Source: an uncultured Desulfatitalea sp.
Lineage (GTDB): Bacteria > Desulfobacterota > Desulfobacteria > Desulfobacterales > Desulfosarcinaceae
Assembly (NCBI GenBank): GCA_937868765.1
Contig: CALMNL010000010.1
Location: 175,619-239,618 of the forward strand
Length of the DNA: 64,000 nt
Direction: 5' to 3'
The notes under the pieces: generated by a model
Seen by the model: only the letters and a program-made list of their open reading frames with translations
What the model was told of the DNA's origin: nothing
The model's database searches: none
Shown: piece by piece, positions 7,788-17,484 of the stretch
Layout of the letters: every line of letters begins with the position of its first letter
How positions within the stretch are numbered: position 1 is the stretch's first letter
Position numbers and translations under genes: made by a program

Positions 7788-10658
7788 ATGGCTGGTCGTA
7801 CCAAAGGCTATCTTTGCCAGTTTCTGCTCCTTGGAATTTTTTTGTTTATAAACGCGTGCGCTTTTTGGAGGGTACCTGTTGAAAAGAGCGTCGAAGCTCT
7901 GGCGCCAAGAGAACGGTGGGCGCACGAAACCAGCGATCTATCGCCGGACCCGCAAGCCGAGTTTGGGTCTTTGCCCAACGGCATGCGGTACATTTTGAAA
8001 AAGAACCACACCCCCACAGATCGCGTCAGTATGCACCTCTTCATTCAATCAGGATCATTGGCCGAGGCAGACGGCGAAGAAGGGCTCGCTCATTTTCTGG
8101 AGCATATGCTGTTCGACGGTTCAACCCATTTCCCGCCTGGCGAAATGGTCAAGTACTTTCAGCGCATCGGGATGCAGTTCGGACCGGATGCCAATGCACA
8201 TACCGGTTTCGCTCAGACGGTTTTCGACATCCTGCTGCCCAGTGGGGATTCCCAAAGCATCGCTGAAGGTTTGGTGGTCCTGAGCGACTATGCCCAAGGT
8301 GCGCTGCTGCTTCCCGAAGAGGTTGAAAAGGAGAAAAAAGTCGTTCTCGCCGAGATGCGTTCACGGGATTCGGCACAATACCGGACCCTCGAGGCCAGCC
8401 TGAGTTTCCAAGTACCTGGGACACTGGTGGCGCGACGATTGCCTATCGGCAAGGCAGACAGCATATCCGCTTTCAGTACTGAAATGGCGCGAGAGTTCTA
8501 TGATGCGTGGTACCGGCCGGAGCGTATGATACTGGTATTGGTCGGCGATTTCGATTTGGACACGGCGCGCAATCGGGTGATAGAGCGATTTGCCTCGCTG
8601 CAGGCGCGAACATCTCCAAGGGCCTTGCCGAATTTCGACCCTTTCACGCATAAAGGCGTAAAGCCATTTTACCACCATGAGCCGGAGAACGGCGCTACGT
8701 CGGTAAGCATCGAAACCACTGAAATCCAAAGGGAGCCTGGAGACACGGCCGAGAATCAGCGAAAGGAACTGCTCTTGGATTTGGCTGATCGTATCGTTCA
8801 AAAACGGTTGGATTTTTTGTCCCAGCAACAGAACAGCGTGGTCACCACAGCGAGCATCGATTCAGGATACTACCTGCGACAGATCCGTTATGCGCAAATT
8901 TCAGCAGACTGCAAGCCGGAAAAATGGAATGAAGCGTTGGCATTGATAGAACGAACACTCCGTCAGGCGCTTCTTTTTGGCTTCACGCTTTCAGAACTGG
9001 CTCGAGCCAAGAGCAGCTTCCTGGCCGAGTTGCAACAGGCGGTGAATGCAGAGAATACCAGAGAGAGCAAGCAATTGGCGCAAGAGATACTTGCCTCATT
9101 GGGTGAATGGCGGGTTTTTCAAACGCCACGACAGCGCATGGCCTTGTTGGCGCCAATGATCGATGCGCTTTCCGCAGAAGAGGTGCATCAGGCGTTCGCA
9201 AAAAACTGGTCAGCACCCCATCGCCTGGTGATGGTGACCGGTAACGCGGACCTCGCGACGGATAAATCAGAGCCGAAACAAAAAATTCTAAATGCCTATC
9301 AGCAAAGCGATCGGCAGTTGGTGACACCTCCCGAAGAAAAAACCGCGGTCCAATTCCCCTATTTGCCGGAGCCCACCGAAAAGGGAAGGGTTGCCAGCCG
9401 CATAAGAATGGAAGATTTGGGGATCGATAAGGTTGTATTCTCCAACGGCGTTCAGTTGGTAATGAAGAGAACCACATTTAAAGAAAAGCAAGTGCTGGCT
9501 CGGCTGAGTTTTGGTGGGGGGCAGTCTGTGGAACCTGCCGATCGGCCTGGACTTGCTTTACTCACTGAGGCCCTGGGCAAAGAAGCAGGGTTTGGCGCCA
9601 TGGACCGGATGACGTTGGAAAATGCACTGGCCGGACGATTGGCCAAAGTCTCACTGGATGTCAAGGAGGATTGCTTCCTTCTGGATGCAGAGTCTTCGAG
9701 CCAGGAGCTTGAACTGCTCTTCCAATTATTACAGGCTGCCCTCGAAGACCCCGGCTACCAGTCCGAAGCTTTGGCCACGGCCTTAAAGCGTTTGGAACAG
9801 CAATATCAAGCCCTCAACCATACAGTGGAGGGACGGATGCAGTTGGAAGGATATCGATTCTTGGCCAACGGAGACAGCCGCTTCGGGTGGCCTGAGTGGC
9901 CGCTCCTGAGTCGGTTGGAACTCTCTCAGATCAAGTCCTGGCTCGGTTCGCAGCTGAATACGATGCCGTTGGAGCTTGCCGTAGTCGGCGACTTTGATCC
10001 CGAGCGGGTCGTGGATCTGACCGCGCGCTATTTGGGCTCACTGCCCCCCAGGGAGTCTTACAGCGAAAATCGAAAGCGACCGGCGCCTATCTTCCCCGAG
10101 GGAAAGATGTTGCGTTTATCGCCAGAATCAAAAATTGATAAGGCCCTTGTTGTGGTCGGCTATCCCACCGGCGATTTTTGGGATATTCAGCGCACGCGCC
10201 GGCTGAATGTTCTGGCCGAAGTTTTTTCCGAAAGACTCCGGGTGAGAATTCGGGAGAAGCTGGGTGCCTCTTATTCACCTTATGCCTATCACCGTGCTTA
10301 CCGTGCCTATCCCGGTTATGGCTTGCTGCAGGCGTTTTTGTTGGTGGATCCGAAAAAGACTGAAGCCATCGTTGCCGAGACCCAAGCGATCGCCAATGAC
10401 CTCTCCACACAGGGCATAGGCCCGGATGAATTTCGGCGTGCCCTGGATCCCACGCTGGCTCAGATCAAGGACATGCGTCAATCCAACGCCTACTGGATCA
10501 ACAGTGTCTTGACCGGATCGACGCGTCATCCCGAGCAATTGGAATGGGCGCGAACCATCGAACGGGATTATGCCGCCATCACGATAAAGGAGCTCAATGG
10601 CTTGGCCAGGCGATACCTGGACAATCGTCGGGCGGCGGTAATTGTGATCGCTCCCTAG
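7788..10658 (+). CDS. M16 family zinc metallopeptidase, predicted lipoprotein
   Basis: A 956-residue pitrilysin-type protease with four M16 subdomains in two halves. The active half has the inverted zinc motif HFLEH (H102, E105, H106); the second half (from about residue 540) lacks it, as usual for the inactive half. The N-terminus has a hydrophobic signal ending INAC (Cys24), a lipobox, so the protein is probably lipid-anchored in the periplasm. I chose ATG 7788 because AAAGGAAAA precedes it; the open frame extends upstream but through the terminator of the previous gene. Substrates are probably unfolded or short peptides. Confidence 0.9.
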   Translation: MAGRTKGYLCQFLLLGIFLFINACAFWRVPVEKSVEALAPRERWAHETSDLSPDPQAEFGSLPNGMRYILKKNHTPTDRVSMHLFIQSGSLAEADGEEGLAHFLEHMLFDGSTHFPPGEMVKYFQRIGMQFGPDANAHTGFAQTVFDILLPSGDSQSIAEGLVVLSDYAQGALLLPEEVEKEKKVVLAEMRSRDSAQYRTLEASLSFQVPGTLVARRLPIGKADSISAFSTEMAREFYDAWYRPERMILVLVGDFDLDTARNRVIERFASLQARTSPRALPNFDPFTHKGVKPFYHHEPENGATSVSIETTEIQREPGDTAENQRKELLLDLADRIVQKRLDFLSQQQNSVVTTASIDSGYYLRQIRYAQISADCKPEKWNEALALIERTLRQALLFGFTLSELARAKSSFLAELQQAVNAENTRESKQLAQEILASLGEWRVFQTPRQRMALLAPMIDALSAEEVHQAFAKNWSAPHRLVMVTGNADLATDKSEPKQKILNAYQQSDRQLVTPPEEKTAVQFPYLPEPTEKGRVASRIRMEDLGIDKVVFSNGVQLVMKRTTFKEKQVLARLSFGGGQSVEPADRPGLALLTEALGKEAGFGAMDRMTLENALAGRLAKVSLDVKEDCFLLDAESSSQELELLFQLLQAALEDPGYQSEALATALKRLEQQYQALNHTVEGRMQLEGYRFLANGDSRFGWPEWPLLSRLELSQIKSWLGSQLNTMPLELAVVGDFDPERVVDLTARYLGSLPPRESYSENRKRPAPIFPEGKMLRLSPESKIDKALVVVGYPTGDFWDIQRTRRLNVLAEVFSERLRVRIREKLGASYSPYAYHRAYRAYPGYGLLQAFLLVDPKKTEAIVAETQAIANDLSTQGIGPDEFRRALDPTLAQIKDMRQSNAYWINSVLTGSTRHPEQLEWARTIERDYAAITIKELNGLARRYLDNRRAAVIVIAP

Positions 10659-10960
10659 GGCCTATCCAGGAACTGACTCATCCCGTAGGATAGGCGCCTC
10701 CAAAATCGAGGAGAACCTCAAGGGGGATTTTTGGTCTCCCAGCGATTGCCACCCCCGGCTCGATCTGATATGGACACAAAGCTTTACCTCGTGGCTGGCG
10801 AATCAGAACGGTACCCAACCCGCAATAGGGGAATCGGATCAGAACCGGAGTGTGGGAAAATATCGCCGCAGGTATGTTGTTCGTTTTACACGGAGAAGAT
10901 CTCCCCCAACGCCGAATTCAGGCCAATCGATTGCTTATGGATGGGCACCAGGTATAGATT
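10659..10960 (+). other. 302-bp spacer before resB
   Basis: Contains an imperfect hairpin (CCTATCC 10661-10667 with GGATAGG 10688-10694) right after the peptidase stop, without a T-run, possibly a weak terminator. No gene recognised; the open frames here lack plausible starts and composition. Confidence 0.4.
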
Positions 10961-12418
10961 ATGGAAAAAACCACGAAGATCACACCCGGATATGCCCAAA
11001 GCCTGTGGCGCTTTTTATCATCGCTCAAACTCACAGTAGTTCTGCTGTTTTGCCTGGCAGGGCTTTCTGTCATCGGCACGCTCATTCCCCAAAACATATC
11101 CCCCCAGGACTATGTACGCCTGTACGGCCTCAGCGGCTACCGTCTGCTCCTGTTGCTGGATATCGTGGATATGTATCGATCATGGTGGTTTGTGGGCTTG
11201 CTCTTGCTGTTAGTGGTCAACATCATCATCTGCTCCATAGACCGTCTGCGGGTCGGGTGGCAGGTCATCTTCGTGCGCGATCCGAAATTCGACCTGGAAC
11301 AATATCGTCGGCGCAAGAATGCAATAAGTCTGGAGAGCGGAACGCCGGCGGACCATTTAAGAGACGTGTTCATGCGCATCGTTACCAGAGGGTATGGTTT
11401 CAAACGGCTCATACCAATCAAGGGCGGATTTGCGATAACCGCCGAGCGTGGACGCTGGACTCGTTTGGGGGTTTACTTTGTCCATCTGAGTATCGTGGTT
11501 TTGATCATTGGTGGATACATAGGCTCCAAATTCGGATTCGAGGGCTTCATGGCGCTTCCCGAGGGGGAACAGTCCGCCACCATCGAGCTGAACCGGACCC
11601 ATCAAACTTACACACTGCCATTTGAAATCCGCTGCGATGACTTCAAGGTGACCTTTTACGAAGGAGGGCAGCGACCCAAAGAGTTTCGTTCCAATTTGGC
11701 CATCATTGAGGGCGGACAGGAGGTGCTGCGTCAGCAGATCGTGGTAAACGCACCTTTATATTATAAGGGCATAGGAATATACCAGTCCAGCTATGGCCGC
11801 CTGGACAATGAGACGCCGTCCTTCGGTTGGGGGCAACAGGCGCCCCAGGAAATAAAGCTTTCGATACAGAGCGTTGCATCAGGAATTATTTATGATCGCA
11901 CGATCAAACCAGGCGAACCGCTTCAATTACCCGAAGGCCTTGGCCAATTGGTTATCGAACGCTATGAGGCCGCAGCAACTTTTCAGAATATGGCGCTTGG
12001 CCCTGCTCTGATCGCCACCCTGACAAGACCAGCGGAAGCCGCCCAAACGATCACCCTACCGCTGAAATTCCCGAAATTTGACGCCATGCGCAGAGGGGCT
12101 GTGATCATTTCGGTGGTTCCCCCCAAAGCGGCCCCGGCCGAAGAGCGTTTTTACACTGGATTGCAGGTAGTTTACGACCCGGGGGTATGGGTGGTGTATA
12201 CAGGTTTCATCCTCATGCTGGTTGGGTGTATCGTTGTTTTCTTTATGTCCCACCAGCAGGTCGTGATAGAGGCGGTGAACCGCGGAAACGGTTGCCATGT
12301 GCTTGTTTCCGGGAAGGCCAATAAGAACCAAATGGGATTTCAGATGAAGTTGCAGCGCATGGCTGAGCGTCTCATGGCGGCCATGGAATCAAACGAGACT
12401 GAGGGCGCAGGCAAATGA
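10961..12418 (+). CDS. resB: cytochrome c biogenesis protein ResB (Ccs1)
   Basis: One of the two membrane proteins of system II cytochrome c maturation, which keeps apocytochrome cysteines reduced and works with CcsA to attach haem outside the membrane. The 485-residue product has three N-terminal membrane helices (about 25-45, 65-90 and 170-190, including the LSVIGTLIPQN segment), a large extracytoplasmic domain (about 195-410) and a final helix near 415-435, the ResB plan. Its last codons overlap the ccsA start by four bases (ATGA), implying translational coupling. The location just before a multihaem cytochrome operon fits its job. Confidence 0.9.
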   Translation: MEKTTKITPGYAQSLWRFLSSLKLTVVLLFCLAGLSVIGTLIPQNISPQDYVRLYGLSGYRLLLLLDIVDMYRSWWFVGLLLLLVVNIIICSIDRLRVGWQVIFVRDPKFDLEQYRRRKNAISLESGTPADHLRDVFMRIVTRGYGFKRLIPIKGGFAITAERGRWTRLGVYFVHLSIVVLIIGGYIGSKFGFEGFMALPEGEQSATIELNRTHQTYTLPFEIRCDDFKVTFYEGGQRPKEFRSNLAIIEGGQEVLRQQIVVNAPLYYKGIGIYQSSYGRLDNETPSFGWGQQAPQEIKLSIQSVASGIIYDRTIKPGEPLQLPEGLGQLVIERYEAAATFQNMALGPALIATLTRPAEAAQTITLPLKFPKFDAMRRGAVIISVVPPKAAPAEERFYTGLQVVYDPGVWVVYTGFILMLVGCIVVFFMSHQQVVIEAVNRGNGCHVLVSGKANKNQMGFQMKLQRMAERLMAAMESNETEGAGK

Positions 12419-13266
12419 TTTACAATTCGTTGATCCTATCCATCGTAACGTTCATATATGGACTGGCCGGTGTCATCTATCTCTTTGCCTGGATTTTTCG
12501 CAAAGAGGGCGCGGCCAAACTGGCAACGTGGGTGGCGGTTATCGCGCTGGTGGGCAACACCGCTGGTATCGTTTTGCGCTGGATCGAATCCTACCAGTTG
12601 GGCAGCGAAACCGGTCATGCGCCATTTTCCAATATGTACGAATCATTGGTTTTTTTCGCATGGACCATCGCCGTTCTCTTTCTGTTAGTGGAAAAGCGCT
12701 ACAATAATCGAACCATCGGGGCCATGGCGGCGCCCCTGGCGTGCCTTGCGCTGGCGTATGCCTCGTTTTCACCGGACAAGTCCATCCAACCGCTGATTCC
12801 AGCACTTAAAAGCAATTGGCTCATTGCCCATGTCATTACCTGTTTTCTCGGATATGCCGCATTTGCAGTGGCCTTTGCCGTCAGCCTGCTCTATCTGGTG
12901 AAGTCAAAAGACGAGAAATCGGAATCCAATGCCAAGCTGCACATCCCACCGCTATCCATCCTAGATGAATTGACCCACCGGTTAGTGATGTTCGGCTTTC
13001 TGTTTTTGACTGCCGGCATCATCACCGGTGCCGTATGGGCCAAGCAAGCCTGGACGCGATACTGGAGCTGGGACCCGAAAGAAACCTGGTCGTTGATCAC
13101 TTGGTTCATCTATGCCGCCATGCTTCATCTGCGAATGATGCGTGGATGGCGTGGAAACCGCATCGCCGTTCTCTCCATCATCGGTTTTTTGGCCGTATTG
13201 TTCACCTACTTCGGGGTCAACTTCTGGCTCTCCGGCCTCCACAGTTATGGCGCCCTCAGCCAATGA
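12415..13266 (+). CDS. ccsA: cytochrome c biogenesis protein CcsA/ResC, haem handling
   Basis: The partner of ResB in the system II haem lyase. The protein has 283 residues and about eight membrane helices. The tryptophan-rich haem-binding WWD-type motif is clear near residue 217 (YWSWDPKETWSL), and conserved histidines flank it, including one in ANWLIAHV-like context near 140 (NWLIAHV). The ATG overlaps the resB stop. In this family the WWD loop and flanking His hold haem on the periplasmic side. The same protein is named CcsB in some databases. Confidence 0.9.
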   Translation: MIYNSLILSIVTFIYGLAGVIYLFAWIFRKEGAAKLATWVAVIALVGNTAGIVLRWIESYQLGSETGHAPFSNMYESLVFFAWTIAVLFLLVEKRYNNRTIGAMAAPLACLALAYASFSPDKSIQPLIPALKSNWLIAHVITCFLGYAAFAVAFAVSLLYLVKSKDEKSESNAKLHIPPLSILDELTHRLVMFGFLFLTAGIITGAVWAKQAWTRYWSWDPKETWSLITWFIYAAMLHLRMMRGWRGNRIAVLSIIGFLAVLFTYFGVNFWLSGLHSYGALSQ

Positions 13267-13272
13267 TTATCC

Positions 13273-13301
13273 TTGACAAAAAATGTTGAGATATATAGGA
13301 G
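13273..13301 (+). promoter_or_regulatory. probable promoter of the qrc operon
   Basis: TTGACA at 13273-13278, with TATAGG 15 bases on (13294-13299) or TAGGAG at 17. The -35 is perfect but the -10 is weak. It lies after the ccsA stop and about 195 bases before qrcA. Confidence 0.4.
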
Positions 13302-13495
13302 AATGCTCTTCGTGATGCCGTTCCGTCATCCGGCTTTCCCGGTATGGGCGGGTAGAACAATTTGAAGTGCATGGCGGGCGATGCGCCCGTTTATCATTAT
13401 GGCAGGCATGGCGACCAAATCGCCCTCGGCGCGGCATGCCAGCAATGACATGGATTTCAGCGACCCGGATCTTACAACAAGCTAACGGAGTGTCC

Positions 13496-14182
13496 ATGAG
13501 CAGCAACGATCACGTTAACACCCACGGAACGGCCGGCGAGCCTGATCCATCCTCCCACCACGCCCCGGGGAGCTTCCCCCACATCCTCCTGTTTTTCATC
13601 ATCGGCCTGGCATTGAGCCTGGTGGTCGGCTGGGGAATTTTTCCAAAGCTGCTTTACAGCCAGAAAAGTCAACCATTCGGCTTCAGCCACAAAGTCCATT
13701 TGGAGCAGGTGGACCAAGGCTGCCAAAGCTGCCATTTCTTCCGGGAAGATGGAACCTTTTCCGGTTCTCCCCGCCTGGCCCAATGCCTCGAATGCCACGA
13801 GGAAATGCAGGGTCAAAGTGAAGACGAAGCCATTTTTGTAAAAGAATATGCTTCCAAAGGCCGTGAAGTCCCCTGGCTGGTTTATGCTCGACAACCGGAT
13901 TGTGTCTTTTTTTCTCATACCGCCCACGTTCTTGGCGCAAAAATGGATTGCGTCACGTGTCACGGCCATATCGGCACATCCGACAGCCTCAAGCCCTACG
14001 AGGAAAACCGCATTACCGGCTACAGCCGGGATATCTGGGGCCCCAGCCTCACGGGGTTGAAGCACAACAGTTGGGATCGCATGAAAATGGATGATTGCGC
14101 CGAGTGCCATGCAAAGTACGATGTCCTCCATGATTCCAGTGTACAGACCAAACGCGATGCCTGTTTCGTCTGCCATAAATAG
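13496..14182 (+). CDS. qrcA: menaquinone reductase multihaem cytochrome c subunit QrcA
   Basis: The electron-entry subunit of Qrc, which takes electrons from type I cytochrome c3 and passes them to the menaquinone pool. The 228-residue protein has an N-terminal membrane anchor (about 27-50) and five CXXCH haem sites (CQSCH, CLECH, CVTCH, CAECH, CFVCH), plus two F-S-H-x-x-H segments that supply distal haem ligands. Six haems are reported for the Desulfovibrio protein as I recall; a sixth canonical motif is not visible here, though a lone Cys precedes the second FSH segment. ATG 13496 has CGGAG upstream; frame open further 5' is unlikely coding. First gene of qrcABCD. Confidence 0.88.
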   Translation: MSSNDHVNTHGTAGEPDPSSHHAPGSFPHILLFFIIGLALSLVVGWGIFPKLLYSQKSQPFGFSHKVHLEQVDQGCQSCHFFREDGTFSGSPRLAQCLECHEEMQGQSEDEAIFVKEYASKGREVPWLVYARQPDCVFFSHTAHVLGAKMDCVTCHGHIGTSDSLKPYEENRITGYSRDIWGPSLTGLKHNSWDRMKMDDCAECHAKYDVLHDSSVQTKRDACFVCHK

Positions 14183-14287
14183 ATATCTCCGGTGCAGGAG
14201 CGGCGAATCGGCATGAATCCTCTTGATCAGACAGGTTTGCAATAGCTCTCCAAACAGCAATGGATCACCATAGGCTGAGGTAATTTT

Positions 14288-16507
14288 ATGAAACTGTCCA
14301 GACGATGTTTTTTATCCTTTGTCCTCGGCGGCGCCGCCGGAACCGCACTCACACCACTGCCTTGGAAGCTGACCGATGATCTTTCCATCTGGTCCCAGAA
14401 TTGGCCGTGGACACCGGTTCCGCCTGATGGGGCCACTAATTTTGTGAATTCGACCTGTGAGCTTTGTCCGGCCCATTGCGGCATCACCGTGCGCACCGTA
14501 GCCGATAGGGCCGTCAAAATCGAGGGACAGGAAGAGAACGCCAATAAAACCGGCGGTGGCGCCTGCTTATTGGGTCTTTCGGGACTGCAATTGCTATATG
14601 GCCCGACCCGCGTCCAGGGCCCGTTAAAACGTATCGAAGAGAACGGCACCATACGATTTCAACCCATCTCCTGGCAGCAGGCCATTGATGAAGTGGTGGC
14701 CAAGATGGCCGAGCTACGCTCCCAAGGTAAACCGCAATCGGTAGCCTGCTTGTCCGGCCGGGACGTGGGAACCGTGCCGCAACTCTTTAAACGGCTGCTC
14801 AAAGCATATGGTTCTGCGAACTTTGTCAGCATGCCCTCGGTAGAAGATGCGTATGCTTCCGCGCTTCGCCTCACCCAGGGAATTGACGGTTTTGTCGGAC
14901 TGGATGTGGAAAATACCGATTTTATCCTGAGCTTCGGCAGCGCCTTGCTGGACGGCTACGGATCGCCACAACGCATGATGCAAGCCGTGGGACGCTTGAA
15001 AAAACAGCGTGGCACGCTGGTGCAGGCCGAATCCCGGCTTTCCAACACGGCTGCCAAGGCCGATATCTGGCTGGCCATCAAGCCGGGCAGCGAAGCCGCC
15101 CTGGCGCTGGGTATGGCCCAAGTCATCATCAGCCGAGGGCGCTACAACTCGGATTTCGTAAATGCCCATACGGAAGGCTTCGACTCTTTTGCAGCCATGG
15201 TCAAGGAGAAGTACGCTCCATCGGCCGTGGCTGAAGTCACCGGCATCGCCCCGGAGGTCATCGCCCAAACGGCGTTGGCCTTTGCAGGGGCTAAAAACCC
15301 GTTGGCCATTTGCGGTCGCGGCAAAGGCCAGACACCTGTCAGCCTGAAAGAGGTCCTGGCAATCCAGGCCCTCAATGCCCTGGTGGGTAGCATCAACCGC
15401 AAAGGTGGCGCGCAGACCATGCCGACCTATGACTACCTCAACTGGCCCGCCGTGGAACTGGATGTCACGGCCCAGACCGGTATTGCCAAGGGACGACTGG
15501 ACGGTGCCGGCAGCGATAAATACCCCCATGTCGGCAGTCTTGCCCATCGGCTTATCGAGGCCATCGATGCATCTGCGGGGGAATTGCAGATGCTGCTGGT
15601 GGCGGAATGCAACCCCTGCTACTCACTTCCCGACAGCGACAAAGTCAAAGCGGCTTTCGAAAAGATTCCGTTCATCGTGAGCTTTTCTTCTTTCATGGAC
15701 GAGACGGCCAGGCAGGCGGATCTGATCCTGCCGAACCATGTCTATCTGGAGCGCTACGAAGATGTGCCGGTCATGGCGGGGACCGTGCAGCCGACCATCG
15801 GGCTTTGTCAACCGGTGGTATCGCCCTTGCTCAATACCCAGCATCTAGGTGATAGCATAATAAAAATCGCCCTGGGATTGCAGGGAAATATAGCCAAAGC
15901 CTTTCCGTGGAAAAACTATGAGAGCTGCCTGATGGAAACCTTAGGGGACCAATGGCCCCTGATGAGCGATCAAGGATACTGGGCCTCCGAAGCAGCGGCA
16001 TCATCCTCGGAACGGGGGTTCAGTACTGCTTCGGGAAAATTGATTCTCATGAATGGAACCCTCGGAGCAATCTTCATGGCCGAGGCGCCCGTAACCGCCA
16101 GTGGCGGGGATTACCCCCTCCAGCTGATTCCTTATGATTCCATTCGCTTGACAAGTGGGTATGTCGGCACGCCGCCGTTCATGATCAAAACCGTGGAGGA
16201 TACGGTTCTCAAAGGACAGGAGGGATTTGTCGCCCTCAACCCGGAAACAGGAAAATCCCTGGGTTTGGCCTCTGGGGATATGGCAACCCTGATCACGCCT
16301 GTGGGACAAGCCAGCGTACGGGTGCACCACGACGATGGCGTCATGCCTGGTGTGCTCAGCATGCCGAGGGGTTTGGGGCATTCGGCTTATGACAGCTTTC
16401 TGGCCGCAAAAGGTGTCAATATCAACCAACTCATCGGTACTATGGAAGATCCGGCTTCCGGCCTGGACGCGGCCTGGGGCATCCGTGCAAAGCTGGTAAA
16501 AGCCTAA
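14288..16507 (+). CDS. qrcB: menaquinone reductase molybdopterin-family subunit QrcB
   Basis: A large periplasmic subunit of the molybdopterin oxidoreductase (DMSO reductase) superfamily, 739 residues. A twin-arginine signal (SRRCFLSF, residues 4-11) targets it for export. An N-terminal [4Fe-4S] motif is present (CELC near residue 57, next Cys in PAHCG, last in GGGAC near 97). In characterised Qrc this subunit does not bind molybdenum and is a structural/electron relay protein; that is family knowledge, but agrees with its placement next to QrcA and QrcC. It ends with the MoCo dinucleotide-binding-like fold seen in the family (SGDMATL region). Confidence 0.9.
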   Translation: MKLSRRCFLSFVLGGAAGTALTPLPWKLTDDLSIWSQNWPWTPVPPDGATNFVNSTCELCPAHCGITVRTVADRAVKIEGQEENANKTGGGACLLGLSGLQLLYGPTRVQGPLKRIEENGTIRFQPISWQQAIDEVVAKMAELRSQGKPQSVACLSGRDVGTVPQLFKRLLKAYGSANFVSMPSVEDAYASALRLTQGIDGFVGLDVENTDFILSFGSALLDGYGSPQRMMQAVGRLKKQRGTLVQAESRLSNTAAKADIWLAIKPGSEAALALGMAQVIISRGRYNSDFVNAHTEGFDSFAAMVKEKYAPSAVAEVTGIAPEVIAQTALAFAGAKNPLAICGRGKGQTPVSLKEVLAIQALNALVGSINRKGGAQTMPTYDYLNWPAVELDVTAQTGIAKGRLDGAGSDKYPHVGSLAHRLIEAIDASAGELQMLLVAECNPCYSLPDSDKVKAAFEKIPFIVSFSSFMDETARQADLILPNHVYLERYEDVPVMAGTVQPTIGLCQPVVSPLLNTQHLGDSIIKIALGLQGNIAKAFPWKNYESCLMETLGDQWPLMSDQGYWASEAAASSSERGFSTASGKLILMNGTLGAIFMAEAPVTASGGDYPLQLIPYDSIRLTSGYVGTPPFMIKTVEDTVLKGQEGFVALNPETGKSLGLASGDMATLITPVGQASVRVHHDDGVMPGVLSMPRGLGHSAYDSFLAAKGVNINQLIGTMEDPASGLDAAWGIRAKLVKA

Positions 16508-16547
16508 GAGCCGCGCAAATGGCTCAAAATGCTGAAATGAGGTTCTG

Positions 16548-17390
16548 ATGAAACAGACGCAGACGCAGAATCAACATCGACCCAAACGATACGGTATGGC
16601 CATAGACCTGGACAAGTGCACAGGATGCGGTTCCTGCATGGTGGCCTGTTTTGCAGAGAACAATGTGCCTTTCAAACAGGACGAGACCGACAAACTGCTG
16701 AGCATCACATGGATGCGGGTCTATAAGATCACCAACGGAAAGAAATTCCCCGAAACCGAAGTGTGTTATCTGCCGAGGCCCTGTCAGCATTGTGCCGGTC
16801 AGCATGAAGGCCATTCGCCGTGTGTTTCGGTCTGCCCGGCAACCGCCACCGACTATAGTGCAGATACCGGGATCGTCAGCCAGATATACACCCGTTGCTT
16901 CGGCTGCCGTTATTGTATGGCCGCATGTCCCTACCATGCCCGTTACTTCAACTGGTGGGACCCGGTCTGGCCTGCGGGCATGGAGCGCTACCTGAGTCCC
17001 AATGTTTCACCGCGCATGCGCGGCGTGGTGGAAAAATGCAGTTTCTGCTTCCATCGCTATCAGTTGGCCAGAGACAAGGCCTATTTGGAAGGTAAACGAG
17101 CGGTGAGTGAAGCGGAGTATCAGACAGCCTGCACTCAGGCCTGTCCGGCCGGCGCCATCGTCTTCGGCGATTTGAACAATTCCGAACATGCCGTTTATCA
17201 GATTGTGCAGCCAGATGCCCATAACCACTACAAATCCAAAAACCCTTATGCGTTCAGGCTGTTGGAGCGGCTGGGCACCAACACCAAGGTGTACTACCTC
17301 TCCTCACGCGAGTGGGTGCGCAAGGCCGGTGACAATTATCTGGCCAACGAAGAACCCGGCGCCTCGCATGCGCCTAACCAACATGGCTGA
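16548..17390 (+). CDS. qrcC: menaquinone reductase iron-sulfur subunit QrcC
   Basis: A 280-residue periplasmic ferredoxin-like subunit carrying several cubane clusters between QrcA/B and the membrane subunit. Cysteine groups include CTGCGSCMVAC (near residue 26), CQHC...CVSVC (near 80-98), CFGCRYCMAACPYH (near 120) and CSFC...CTQACPAGA (near 165-200), the four-cluster layout of the PsrB/DmsB group. There is no own signal peptide, so it is probably exported bound to the Tat-targeted QrcB. It lies between qrcB and qrcD in the expected order. Confidence 0.9.
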   Translation: MKQTQTQNQHRPKRYGMAIDLDKCTGCGSCMVACFAENNVPFKQDETDKLLSITWMRVYKITNGKKFPETEVCYLPRPCQHCAGQHEGHSPCVSVCPATATDYSADTGIVSQIYTRCFGCRYCMAACPYHARYFNWWDPVWPAGMERYLSPNVSPRMRGVVEKCSFCFHRYQLARDKAYLEGKRAVSEAEYQTACTQACPAGAIVFGDLNNSEHAVYQIVQPDAHNHYKSKNPYAFRLLERLGTNTKVYYLSSREWVRKAGDNYLANEEPGASHAPNQHG

Positions 17391-17484
17391 CCGGGAAGGG
17401 GCGCAATGTGCTGGCTTTCGGATCTGAGGACCGCAGCATTAAGTCAAGTTTATCAATTGTAAGGCGGACAAGGAGCACAACCTT

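Noticed and set aside
13472..14260. Minus-strand open frame opposite qrcA
   Set aside because: Plus strand encodes five CXXCH motifs; the antisense frame has none and no SD.
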